Source of the DNA: Nostoc indistinguendum CM1-VF10
GTDB taxonomy: Bacteria > Cyanobacteriota > Cyanobacteriia > Cyanobacteriales > Nostocaceae
NCBI GenBank assembly: GCA_019359215.1
Contig: JAHHHS010000074.1
Coordinates: 1 to 35,300 of the forward strand
Length of the DNA stretch: 35,300 nt
Direction of reading: 5' to 3'
A model generated the notes under the pieces. It did not search any database and had not been told where the DNA came from. It saw only the letters and a program-made list of their open reading frames with translations. Position numbers and translations under genes: made by a program. Shown one piece after another: positions 7,544 through 15,382 of this stretch (position 1 is the first letter of the stretch; every line of letters starts with the position of its first letter).

Positions 7544-7568
7544 GGCGTAACCGCCCACCGTAGGTGAT
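7544..7568. repeat. short dispersed repeat (25 bp) causing a second frameshift
   Basis: The insert begins GGCGTAACCGCCCACCG and ends with a repeated GAT; deleting 25 bp joins ICD to RISRVYSSGLEE. A paralogous fragment at 9342-9518 carries a shorter, 12-bp in-frame insert (GGCGTAAGCGAT) at exactly the same position. Confidence 0.6.
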
Positions 7569-7745
7569 CGCATCAGTCGGGTGTATTCGAGTGGGCTGGA
7601 GGAGCCGGTGCAGAAGTTTTTGGAGTCGTTGGGGAAGCTGAATCGGGCTTATTTGACGGGGTTGGAAGAAAAAGTGCTGAGTCTCTTAGAGTCAGAAATT
7701 ACACATAAAGAAAGCTGGGGGTAAGACAGTAATTTATGCGAACGA

Positions 7746-8117
7746 TTAAATCATCGTCAATGAAGTTTGCTGTTCAAGCCGAGTTTGTAAATCTACAATC
7801 AGGTTCTCTCCACTGCGTCGCGCTGACCACAAACCAGAATACTGCAAACCTATATTCCAATCTCCTTGCATATAATCTTCATTTTCTGAAACTATGCCTG
7901 TATATCTAACTGGTACAGGTGAGGTAATTAAATAACGTTTAGTAAAACTGACAGTGCGCCCAATTACCTCGCCATTGACTTGAGCTTCTCCTAAATAGTT
8001 GTCATCCAAAATGGAACCACTGAAAGTATTTCCACTCTGAACAAAAGTTGCTTCAAAGCGACTAGGGATGTCATCTTGCCAATAAGTTCCTAACCAATTA
8101 CCGCTAAGGTCTGCCAT
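7746..8117 (-). CDS. small beta-barrel-like protein of unknown function
   Basis: A 123-residue protein with RBS AGGAAACA before ATG 8117. The sequence MADLSGNWLGTYWQDDIPSRFEATFVQSGNTFSGSILDD...GEAQVNGEVIGRTVSFTKRYL...VRYTGIVSENEDYMQGDW has the alternating strand pattern and the repeated G-x-W/T-G spacing of small lipocalin/avidin-like barrels found in many bacteria. No signal peptide, so probably cytoplasmic. Ligand unknown. It is convergent with the broken gene that ends at 7724. Not an obvious plasmid backbone gene; probably a cargo gene. Confidence 0.75.
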   Translation of the reverse strand: MADLSGNWLGTYWQDDIPSRFEATFVQSGNTFSGSILDDNYLGEAQVNGEVIGRTVSFTKRYLITSPVPVRYTGIVSENEDYMQGDWNIGLQYSGLWSARRSGENLIVDLQTRLEQQTSLTMI

Positions 8118-8821
8118 ATTGTTTCCTAGTAAAGATGTCTATGCGCTCACCCGAATTGAAGTAATTGACGCAGCAGGTAATTATAATCGCTATTGTTAAG
8201 CTGAAGCTGTCAATCACGCAATTGTATCGATATTATCGCTGTTCAGCATTGCAGTAAACCCTAGTAAAATACGACGGGTACAAGGGGGAAGGTAGCGGTA
8301 GTATGCATTGGCGAACCATTACTAAGAACGGCAGAGATTAGCAACAGGCATACATACTATCACGCTTGATTTTTGGAGTGAGGGCGATCGCTTGGTCAAG
8401 TCGCCGAAGAACATTCCTAAGCGGTTACTGAATCGTGTTCAGCAGATGGAGCAAGAGAAAGCGGCTGTTAATGAGATATTGCAATTATTGGGGATGATGA
8501 AATGATGATTTTGAGGCTGTCACGGGAACTGCTGTTGAAGTACTTGAACTGACCGGATAAGAGCAGAGCGTCGGGAGCAAAGCGGTGAAGAGGTCAGAGT
8601 CTTGGCAGTGAAGCAGTCCGCAGAAAGGGTTTTCCTCTGTTCCTTCCATTAACAGTACATCAACATGGTTTCGTTCCTAAGTTAAAGGTCTGCGGTTATC
8701 AGGTCTATCTGTTAATAGCTGATAAATAAAACCACGATGCACTTTTTGTTGATTTTCCGTATAGTAAATAGTTGGGCTGCTTTCTTGTTTTAATAAAATT
8801 CGTATTGGATGGTGAATAATT
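8118..8821 (+). other. 704-bp stretch with gene remnants only
   Basis: Two coding remnants can be read. At 8326-8505 a frame reads ERQRLATGIHTITLDFWSEGDRLVKSPKNIPKRLLNRVQQMEQEKAAVNEILQLLGMMK and stops; it has no start and is open only from a stop at 8323. At about 8524-8579 the words TAVEVLELTG-stop-EQS match the N-terminal part (PAVEVPELTEQEQS) of the broken gene at 6747. The rest holds no gene that I can support. Confidence 0.55.
8326..8505 (+). pseudogene. 3' fragment of an unknown plasmid gene
   Basis: A 59-codon open stretch without a start, ending TGA at 8503-8505. Its composition (LDFWSEGDRLVKSPKNIPKRLL, then a long helix) is that of a genuine protein C-terminus. Just downstream lie remnants of a second copy of the 6747-7724 gene, so it may be the neighbour of that gene in the ancestral operon. 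Confidence 0.5.
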
Positions 8822-9217
8822 ATGAGTTCAAATCAGCAGTTTCTGCAAAATTTATACGAAGCCTTCAACAAAGGCGAGCTTGAAACAATCATCTCGGTGA
8901 TGCACCCAGACGTGAAATGGGCCAACGGGGTGGAAGGCGGTTTCGTTTATGGACGCGATGCGGTGCGCGAATACTGGACTAATCAATATAAGGTTATTCA
9001 AGTGCAGCTTGAAACCTTAAAATTTGAGACAGACGAAAACAATCGAAATGTCGTTACCGTTCATCAAATCGTCAGAGATTTGCAAGGAAATTTGCTTGCA
9101 GATGCAACAATTGAGCAAATCTTTACTATTGAGAATAGTTTGATTAGTCTTTATGAAATTGGCGAAACTGAAACAATCCAACAGATGATTCAAAAGACGA
9201 AAAACAAAAACGAGTAA
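8822..9217 (+). CDS. NTF2-like / SnoaL-like family protein
   Basis: A 131-residue protein with the standard SnoaL-like order: helix FLQNLYEAFNKGELETIISVMHPDVKW, then GVEGGFVYGRDAVREYWTNQY, then the beta-sheet core VQLETLKFETDENNRNVVTVHQIVRDLQGNLLADATIEQIFTIENSLI. These cone-shaped folds hold a small hydrophobic ligand or serve as isomerase or accessory domains; the substrate cannot be predicted. The gene is intact and stands alone between remnants of the duplicated ParB-like gene (8524-8579 and 9342-9518), so it looks like a later insertion or cargo. No strong RBS is seen (GGTGAATAATTATG). Confidence 0.85.
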   Translation: MSSNQQFLQNLYEAFNKGELETIISVMHPDVKWANGVEGGFVYGRDAVREYWTNQYKVIQVQLETLKFETDENNRNVVTVHQIVRDLQGNLLADATIEQIFTIENSLISLYEIGETETIQQMIQKTKNKNE

Positions 9218-9341
9218 TTGGGAAGGCAGTTACAATTTGAGTCGTTGCTTTTACCGATTGCAATGAAGAGGGGTTAGTAACTTCTCCACGCACGGCACTT
9301 TTGAGAAATACTGTACAGACAGGTTTGATTACAGCCGTCGG

Positions 9342-9518
9342 GTGATTTGTGATGGCGTAAGCGATCGCATCAGTCGCGTGTATTCGAGTGGGCTGGAGGA
9401 ATCGGTGCAGAGGTTTTTGGAGTGTTTGGGTAAGCTGAATCGAGCTTATTTAACTGTTGTAGAAGAAAAATTGTTAAATGTACTGGAGTCTGAATACGGG
9501 GGAGAGATAACACCCTAA
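9342..9518 (+). pseudogene. 3' fragment of a second copy of the ParB-like gene
   Basis: The frame VICDGVSDRISRVYSSGLEESVQRFLECLGKLNRAYLTVVEEKLLNVLESE matches, nearly word for word, the end of the broken gene at 7568-7724. It carries a 12-bp in-frame insert (GVSD) where the other copy has 25 bp. No start; the rest of this copy is lost apart from a scrap near 8524-8579. Confidence 0.75.
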
Positions 9519-9847
9519 ACAATTTCGGCAAATTGGCATCTAATGTCTTTGGGTTGCAGTTTCAATGGAGATATCAACACAACGGGACAGTGAAGAAGTT
9601 GTACGAGGGATAGGGCAAAACTTTCCGCAACTGGTGTGCCGTGCTATGCCAGTTGTCAAATGAGTGCTGTAGAATCGCTCTACATAATTGATACAGCGCT
9701 CAACAGAGTTCAGTTAAGGCTCTACAACTGGCTAGAAATGAACAAAACCAAATAGGATTTCAGAAGATATCGTGTTAAGCGACATTTGCGGTTTGAAGTG
9801 TTTATGTTTGTAGTTCGCTAGAATTACTGTGTTCGTGCAAAAGTGAA
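9519..9847. other. 329-bp gap without a recognisable gene
   Basis: A 32-codon ORF starts at ATG 9564 (MEISTQRDSEEVVRGIG) but has no RBS and no family match I can see. The rest is AT-rich, unstructured sequence that should contain the promoter of the gene at 9848. Confidence 0.4.
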
Positions 9848-10537
9848 ATGCATAGCTTTATGGCAGACCCTAATTTACCGCAGGGTTTACTGGCTGCACT
9901 GCTCCAAAAACATATATGGGTTCCTGAACAAGGACTAGCTTATGCTTTGCAAAGCTCGAACCCACAAACTAAAGCAAGTTTACTTACAGAGATAATCGAT
10001 TATTTACCACAAAACCAAAAAGAAGAAGCACTGCAAAAAGCACTCGCTGCCGTCAGAACTATTACGCCTGGGATCGCTCGTGCTGATGCTCTAAGAGTCT
10101 TAGTGGACAAGCTGCCAGAGTTGTTACCAGAAGCACTCGCCGCTATCAGGGCTATTCAAGATGAGTGGTGTCGCGCCAAAGCTTTGATTGCCCTAGCTCC
10201 CAAGCTGCCACCAGAGTTGTTACCGGAAGCACTCGCTATCGCCAGGGATCGCCATCGGAACTCTGATTACTGCCGTGTCCATGCCCTAAGGGTTCTAGCG
10301 GACAAACTGCCAGAGTTGTTACCAGAAGCACTTGCCGCCGCCAGGGCTATGACGGATATTGAGTTTGAGGGTGAGTGGTATCACGCCGATGCCCTAAGGG
10401 TTCTAGCAGACAAGCTGCCAGAGTTGTTACCAGAACTTTTAGAACTGCTGGATCAGTGTAGGCAAGGTATTACCTACATTGATGATGATGACTGGCAGGA
10501 CTGGTTGACTGACAAAAGTCTGAGTTCAAAAACCTGA
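9848..10537 (+). CDS. alpha-helical (HEAT/leucine-rich-like) repeat protein
   Basis: A 229-residue protein. A unit of about 33-36 residues, LPELLPEALAAIRAI....RA.ALR.LA.K, is repeated from about residue 66 to 200 (PELLPEALA at about 90, 122, 155 and a variant near 190). At DNA level the repeats are also similar (CTGCCAGAGTTGTTACCAGA occurs repeatedly), so they expanded recently. Such repeats form curved helical stacks for protein binding and in cyanobacteria often end STAND/NACHT-type ATPases; here no ATPase part precedes them, so this is either an independent small scaffold or the detached C-terminus of one. The last 25 residues are acidic (YIDDDDWQDW). Start could also be ATG 9860. Confidence 0.7.
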   Translation: MHSFMADPNLPQGLLAALLQKHIWVPEQGLAYALQSSNPQTKASLLTEIIDYLPQNQKEEALQKALAAVRTITPGIARADALRVLVDKLPELLPEALAAIRAIQDEWCRAKALIALAPKLPPELLPEALAIARDRHRNSDYCRVHALRVLADKLPELLPEALAAARAMTDIEFEGEWYHADALRVLADKLPELLPELLELLDQCRQGITYIDDDDWQDWLTDKSLSSKT

Positions 10538-10573
10538 AACAGAGAAAGAAGGAAGCACAAACTTCCATAACGA

Positions 10574-11149
10574 TTAATCTTGCCGTGTTGTGACACATAG
10601 CGCTCCAAGTTCAAACGCTCCAGCTGATGAAATCTTTTGAAGAATTTCATCAGTCGTCTTAATTTGGTTTTTTCCTATATTACGTTTCAGCAAAAAAATA
10701 CCTGCATCATGTGCTTGCTGACCACCATCACTAAAGCTTGCATCCTCGATAATGATTGATTCAATACCGCGCTCAAAAGAGTCAATTGCTGTCTTCAAAA
10801 TACAGCTATCAGTTTCAACTCCACACAGATATATTTTGCTGATTTGATTAATTAAAATAAAAATTGAAAAATTCTCCGTAAATGCAGAGTAATAAGGTTT
10901 ATCAAAAATACGATTTATATATGGCTGAAGTTCATCAATAATGCTCGTTTCTGGTTCCTCTATCAACCTTGACCAATGAATTAGTTTGACATAATTGCTG
11001 TCAGGAGTATTGATAAACCTTGTGAATTCAACGAGTTTACCAGCCGCTAAAAAATGCTCAATTGATTTAATGACAGTAGGAATGATATGTCTGCATTTAT
11101 CAGACATAAACCCGTTTTGCATATCTACTACAAGAAGGATTTCGCTCAT
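10574..11149 (-). CDS. isochorismatase-family cysteine hydrolase
   Basis: A 191-residue protein with the whole catalytic triad of the family: Asp9 (LLVVDMQNGF), Lys84 (FDKPYYSAF) and Cys116 (CGVETDSC), plus the usual alpha/beta/alpha order. Members hydrolyse isochorismate, nicotinamide or related amides; the GVETDSC motif, instead of the GxxxxxCV form of nicotinamidases, gives no clear substrate. It has no visible RBS. It is convergent with the repeat protein and lies 56 bp from the IS630 element; a metabolic neighbour is not visible, so it seems to be a lone cargo gene. Intact. Confidence 0.88.
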   Translation of the reverse strand: MSEILLVVDMQNGFMSDKCRHIIPTVIKSIEHFLAAGKLVEFTRFINTPDSNYVKLIHWSRLIEEPETSIIDELQPYINRIFDKPYYSAFTENFSIFILINQISKIYLCGVETDSCILKTAIDSFERGIESIIIEDASFSDGGQQAHDAGIFLLKRNIGKNQIKTTDEILQKISSAGAFELGALCVTTRQD

Positions 11150-11205
11150 TTGTGCCAGAATTTATTTAGATTAAGAGTTAAGACATTAAATAAAACAATA
11201 TTATA

Positions 11206-12286
11206 AGTACCTATGCAAAATTAATTATATATTTTTCTCCAAAATCTCGAATGACTTTTTCAACATAGTTAACTAAATTTGACCAACTAGAGTATGCATC
11301 TATTTCTATCCATTCATATTTCATAAAACGCCAAAGAATTTCTATTAAATTTAATTGAGGAGAGTAGGATGGTAGCCAAAATATTTCTAATTTCTTCTTT
11401 TGCCACTCGCTAATTTTTTGCTGGATTTTTTTGCTTGTGTGAAAAGACGCTTTATCCATAACGACAATGGTTTTTATTTGGAGATTTTCAGCAAATTTAT
11501 CAAGACAAGAGATAACTACATTGCTTGTAATCTTGCCTTCAAATATATAGGCATCTAATTCTCCATCACAATTCATTAATCCTAGTACATTTAGGCGACG
11601 ACTACGACTACTGTCAATTTTAATATTCTCTCCTTTTTCTTGCCATCCATAAGGTATATAAGGTGTTAAACAGAACCCGGTTTCATCTAAATATCTTAAA
11701 TCAATTTCCCCCAATTTATCTTGTTGTTTTAAAACAGTGAGTTCCTCCTGTTTTTCCTTATATTCCAGGGGGTCTGGCTGTCCTGCTAATCCCCTTTTAA
11801 ATCTCCTCCATGTCATTTCAAAGTTTTTTAAAATCCGTTTTACTGTATCTTTACTAACTCTGACTCCCCAGAGTTCTTCAATTTGAGCTAATACTTTTTT
11901 TAAATTTTTTGGTGATTGTTTTACCCACTCTTTGATTTGTAGCTCTTGAATTTCATTAAAAATTGGTTTCCTCCCTCGCCCTGGGCGATTATATAGTCCT
12001 AACAATCTGTATTCTTCCCAATCATTCATCCAATTGTATATGGTTCCTCGGGTGACTTGAAAAATTTCCATCAATTCCGAAATTGTTTTTCCTTCATAGC
12101 TCAACAAAATACAGTGCGCTCTCTGTTTTACTTGATAATGAGAACTTTGTTTATATATTCTGTTAAGTAATTTGATTGTATCAATAGTTAAATTTTTAAT
12201 AAATCGCATTTTTTGACCTTCTTGTTAACAAGAAAATATTTTAAATTGCTATTTACATAATATACAATTAATTTTGCTTAAGTACT
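11206..12286 (-). mobile_element. IS630-family insertion sequence, complete
   Basis: A 1081-bp element with terminal inverted repeats: the left end AGTACCTATGCAAAATTAAT and the right end, read inward, AGTACTTAAGCAAAATTAAT match at all but two positions. It is flanked by TA on both sides (11204-11205 and 12287-12288), the target duplicated by IS630. It cuts an AAA-like ATPase gene (12286-12777), whose front half is not found on the other side. Confidence 0.88.
11211..12209 (-). CDS. IS630-family transposase
   Basis: A 332-residue transposase, apparently full length. It has an N-terminal HTH (KTISELMEIFQVTRGTIYNWMNDW, about residues 41-64), a second HTH-like region (VRVSKDTVKRILKNF) and the DDE catalytic core: Asp175 (YLDETGF), Asp252 (VVMDKASFH) and Glu290 (NLIEILWRFMKYEW). 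The stop codon lies inside the terminal repeat, as is common in this family. It cuts and pastes the element with TA duplication. No frameshift is needed, unlike the other IS630 copy at 24596. Confidence 0.93.
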   Translation of the reverse strand: MRFIKNLTIDTIKLLNRIYKQSSHYQVKQRAHCILLSYEGKTISELMEIFQVTRGTIYNWMNDWEEYRLLGLYNRPGRGRKPIFNEIQELQIKEWVKQSPKNLKKVLAQIEELWGVRVSKDTVKRILKNFEMTWRRFKRGLAGQPDPLEYKEKQEELTVLKQQDKLGEIDLRYLDETGFCLTPYIPYGWQEKGENIKIDSSRSRRLNVLGLMNCDGELDAYIFEGKITSNVVISCLDKFAENLQIKTIVVMDKASFHTSKKIQQKISEWQKKKLEIFWLPSYSPQLNLIEILWRFMKYEWIEIDAYSSWSNLVNYVEKVIRDFGEKYIINFA

Positions 12287-12777
12287 TAGTAGTTCATTCG
12301 ACTGAATCTTACCCTTCCTTAGACAGTAATCATTCCCCGTTTAATGTAGGATTGGCAATTGATTTACCCGAATTTAACTTGCAACAAGTAATAAACCTCG
12401 CCAAGCAGAATGAGTTAAGGCTGGGGGAGCAGGGGTTAACTAGGTTGATGGAGTTGCTAGGGGGGCATCCTTATTTAGTACAATCTGCGATCGCTCACCT
12501 CAAAAGCCAGCAAGTGGCCTTAGAAGAACTCTTGATACTTGCACCAACAGAGCAGGGAATTTTCAGCGATCACTTGCGACAACAATTGTGGCATTTACAA
12601 CATAATCCTCAGCTTGAAATAGGGTATAAAAAAGTAGTAATGACGAATACACCTGTGAGGTTAGACACAGAAGTTGCCTTTAAGTTGCATAGCTTGGGAT
12701 TAGTAAAACTTGTTAGTAATGATTGCGTTCCTGGTTATGATTTGTATCGTCAGTATTTCTCAACTCGTTTGGAGTAG
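12286..12777 (+). pseudogene. AAA-like ATPase (AAA_35 type), 5'-truncated by IS630
   Basis: The frame from the IS edge reads LVVHSTESYPSLDSNHSPFNVGLAIDLPEFNLQQVINLA, then LMELLGGHPYLVQSAIAHL and a C-terminal winged-helix-like part ending YRQYFSTRLE. This is the back half of the AAA-like ATPase domain often found in cyanobacterial WD40/TPR/effector proteins. Walker A and B are gone. The IS inserted at the TA of the codons before VVHSTE. A TTG inside the IS end could start it, but the product could not bind ATP. Confidence 0.8.
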
Positions 12778-12784
12778 GTAAATC

Positions 12785-13250
12785 ATGGTTGACCAATACA
12801 TATTCTCTGGAAGTCTACCTGAAAATGCCAGCACCTACGTCATACGAGAAGCTGATGCACAGTTATATGAAGGACTGAAAGCGGGGAAGTTTTGTTATGT
12901 ACTGAATTCGCGCCAGAGTGGAAAGTCCAGCTTGCGTGTGCGAACCATGCAGCGATTGAGAGATGATGGCGTACAGTGTGCAGCCGTTGACCTTTCTGCT
13001 GGAGGTATTCAGAATGTCCCTCCCGAACAATGGTATGCAGATTTAATCGATACGCTCATTGACAGTTTTGGATTAGATTTAGATTTTGGTGATTGGTGGG
13101 AGGCAAATCAGTTAAATTCGCTAGTTACAAGATTTTGCAAGTTTTTGGAAGAAGTATTACTTGTTGAAGTTCAAGAAAATATTGTTATTTTTATTGATGA
13201 GATTGATAGCGTACTCAGTCTGAATTTTCCTACAGATGACTTTTTTGCAC
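12785..13250 (+). pseudogene. AAA-like ATPase (AAA_35 type), 3'-truncated
   Basis: A 156-codon ORF 7 bp after the previous fragment. It starts MVDQYIFSGSLPENASTYVIREADAQLYEGLKAG and has the Walker A variant NSRQSGKSSL (Lys47) and Walker B IVIFIDEIDSVL (Asp138-Glu139). It ends at DDFFA, where full-length members continue into LIR.CYN; here the sequence switches to Tn3 transposase coding (HVEKNSVCIYS) near 13247. So the protein lacks the back half of the ATPase and any effector domain. With the preceding fragment it suggests a tandem pair of related AAA-like genes. Confidence 0.8.
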
Positions 13251-13540
13251 GTTGAAAAAAACTCTGTTTGTATCTACTCGCAACTAAAGACCTGTTCAAG
13301 TAGTGAAGTGGCTGCCATGATTGAAGGTTTACTCTGCCATTCTACTGAGATGAAAATCGAGAAGAATTTTGTCGATAGTCATGGACAAAGTGAGGTAGCT
13401 TTTGCTTTCTGTCATCTGCTAGGTTTTCAGTTAATGCCACGTCTCAAACGCATTAATGTGCAAAATTTATATTTACCAATTAATGGAACTGCTAGCGATT
13501 ACCCTAAGAGGGTGTTTGAAAAGTTCTGAGGAGTCAAAAT

Positions 13541-14446
13541 CTATGCCAAGCGCCTCACCATAATACGGATCATAGCAAGGTAAATAAATGTCTCCGATGT
13601 TGCTGGCAATAATTCATAGTCTCGAACCAACCGCCGACACCCGATGAGCCAGCCAAAAGTCCGCTCCACCACCCACCTTTTTTTGAGCAACACAAACCAT
13701 GAAGGTTTGCTCCGGTCGCAGCACCACCTGGACAATCCAGCGGCAGAAGTCCATCACCCAAATCATGAACGCCTCCCCGTCAAAGCCGCCATCGGTCCAA
13801 ATGGTATGCAGACGAGACAGCCCTTTACCCATCTGTTTCATCTGTTTGAGCACTTGTTTACCGCCCTCTCGTTCTGGCAGACTAGCTGCTGTCACCAACA
13901 CCCGCAACACTAACCCCAAGGTATCAACGGTTATAAACCGCTTACGACCTTTGATTTTCTTGTTGGCGTCAAACCCCACCTCATGACTCACCATCGCCGC
14001 ACTTTTGACACTTTGACTGTCTACGATCGCCTCCGATGGACTGCGATGGCGCTCCTGCTCAATCCTCGTCCACTCTCGCAACCGATCGTGAATCTGCAAC
14101 CACGTGCCGTCTTTGCGCCAGTTACGGAAGTAAGTGTACACCGTCTGCCACACGGGAAAGTCACTTGGCAATGCTCGCCATTGAACACCTTCCACCAGCA
14201 CATAGAAAATGGCGTTAAGTACGTCCCACATCTCCACACAGCGGGGATCTGGAATCATGTCACTCAGCAATTCATGAACCTATCCCACTAATAATATTTG
14301 TGCTACAAAGCTTAAGCTTATTGAGAACTGAAAACGAAAAATTAAGGTTTTCAAGCACATTTTACGAAACGAAGTAGGGTTTTTTGGAATAGTGGGATAG
14401 GTTCATATTGGGCTTGAGTCAGATTACTGGGGTAAGCTTTAGGCAT
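13541..14446 (-). pseudogene. IS5-family (IS427/IS1031-like) transposase, interrupted and frameshifted
   Basis: ATG 14446 begins MPKAYPSNLTQAQYE. A MITE (14274-14406) then interrupts, and the frame resumes ELLSDMIPDPR.VEMWDVLNAIFYVLVEGVQWRALPSDFPVWQTVYTYFRNW. It has the DDE pieces AIVDSQSVKSA (Asp) and TIWTDGGFDGE (Asp), and a one-base frameshift between about 13735 and 13690, near an A7 run. The last frame contains KKRWVVERTFGWL (Glu) and DYELLPATSETFIYLAMIRIMVRRLA. At least two independent lesions; not expected to be active by itself. Confidence 0.88.
14274..14406. mobile_element. MITE nested in the IS5-like transposase gene
   Basis: A segment of about 130 bp bounded by perfect 17-bp inverted repeats (ATGAACCTATCCCACTA and its complement). 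No coding capacity. Removing it rebuilds CAATATGAATTGCTG, that is QYELLSD of the transposase. The exact target duplication is ambiguous (AT, or up to ATGAA) because the repeat end resembles the target. Confidence 0.8.
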
Positions 14447-15382
14447 GGTGCTCTCTCGGTGCTGTTTACTATCTATTCACAGCTTATACTGAGAGAGCTT
14501 TTTTACCCTCTAGCCAACTTTTCAAACACCCTCTAATTTAAAACCTGTTCTCACACGGGCAATTAACTGGGATTTAATTCGTCAGCAGTACGATCAAATG
14601 ATTAAGTATATTACCGCACTTAGGTTAGGAATAGCAGAAACAGATGCTATTTTAAAGCGATTTACTAGGGGGAATTTATTACATCCTACTTATCAAGCTC
14701 TATGTGAGTTAGGAAAAGCTGTCAAGACCATTTTTCTTTATCAATATTTGCATTCGGTAGAACTGCGTCGAGAAATTAATGCTGGATTGAATGTCGTTGA
14801 AAATTGGAATAGTGCTAATAGTTTTATTTTTTATGGTAAGGGTGGAGAAGTTGCCACTAACCGCTTAGAAGATCAGGAGTTAGCTATTTTATCCTTACAT
14901 CTGCTGCAAATTTCTTTGGTGTATATTAATACATTGATGATTCAGCAGGTATTGTCACAACCGCAATGGATGAAGTTAATGACTAAACTTGACTTGCGGG
15001 CGCTTTCACCTTTGATTTGGCTGCATATCAATCCTTACGGTACTTTCAATTTGGATATGAATGAACGTTTGCCCATTGAGACTGTTGCATAAACACGAAT
15101 GTCCAACCATGCAACTCTTGTTATGTCTTCTCTATTCAGGATAACTATTACCTTTTTAGCTAGGCGAGCGCCAAAACAGTGTTTCATGTGATCGCTCCTA
15201 ACCGTGCGTTGATTGATAATATCCCAACAAAGAGCCGAAGAAGAAAGAGAAACGTCTACGGTTACGCTTGGCTTTTAAACTAAACTGTTTAGTTTGCACT
15301 TGGTGACAGCTTCGCCAGCTCTTCCCCTATACACGTAATTTAAGACTAACGCCAAGTAAGATTCGTAATATTTTCATAATAG

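Larger units (their letters stand above)
6747..7724 (+). pseudogene. plasmid ParB-like/DUF3102-like protein broken by two short dispersed repeats
   Basis: The gene starts at ATG 6747 behind a near-consensus RBS (AAAGGAGGTGG). The first frame is an acidic/Lys-rich leader ending LTEQEQSDK; then a 26-bp insert (6927-6952) shifts the frame. The second frame reads LHLERRVERAFFEAGKALTELRDRRLYRSTHKTFEDYCRERFGFSRRQPYHLIEAA, like the helical DNA-binding core of plasmid ParB-like/DUF3102-like proteins, then HILPTNEWQIRPLSKL and a C-terminal beta domain to CQQMQVICD. A 25-bp insert (7544-7568) causes a second shift, after which DRISRVYSSGLEEPVQKFLESLGKLNRAYLTGLEEKVLSLLESE ends at 7724. Without the inserts it would be about 307 residues. 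The central 202-residue part can still be translated from TTG 6959. Family name is a best guess. Confidence 0.7.
13508..14533 (-). mobile_element. IS5/IS4-like insertion sequence inside the Tn3 transposase, itself carrying a MITE
   Basis: The terminal inverted repeats GAGGGTGTTTGAAAAGTT (from 13508) and AACTTTTCAAACACCCTC (to 14533) are perfect over 18 bp. The target is duplicated as TAA (13505-13507 and 14534-14536), confirmed because joining the flanks restores the Tn3 frame. Without the nested MITE the element is about 0.9 kb. Confidence 0.92.
13245..15092 (+). pseudogene. Tn3-family transposase remnant, interrupted by an IS5-like element
   Basis: Two pieces of the DDE_Tnp_Tn3 domain: 13245-13507 reads HVEKNSVCIYSQLKTCSSSEVAAMIEGLL...VDSHGQSEVAFAFCHLLGFQLMPRLKRI...DYP, and 14534-15092 reads NLKPVLTRAINWDLIRQQYDQMIKYITALRLG...LGKAVKTIFLYQYLHS...GLNVVENWNSANSFIFYGKGGE.ATNRLEDQE...LIWLHINPYGTF to the normal C-terminus. 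Removing the IS and one TAA copy restores an unbroken frame (CCT AAT TTA). The N-terminal two thirds of the transposase are missing: the remnant starts at the junction with the AAA-like gene. Confidence 0.9.

Noticed and set aside
13983..14291. Plus-strand ORFs over the IS5-like transposase
   Set aside because: They are antisense to a recognisable transposase frame.
15093..15382. Right end of the Tn3 transposon
   Set aside because: No GGGG-type 38-bp terminal repeat could be recognised, and no partner end is visible on the left.
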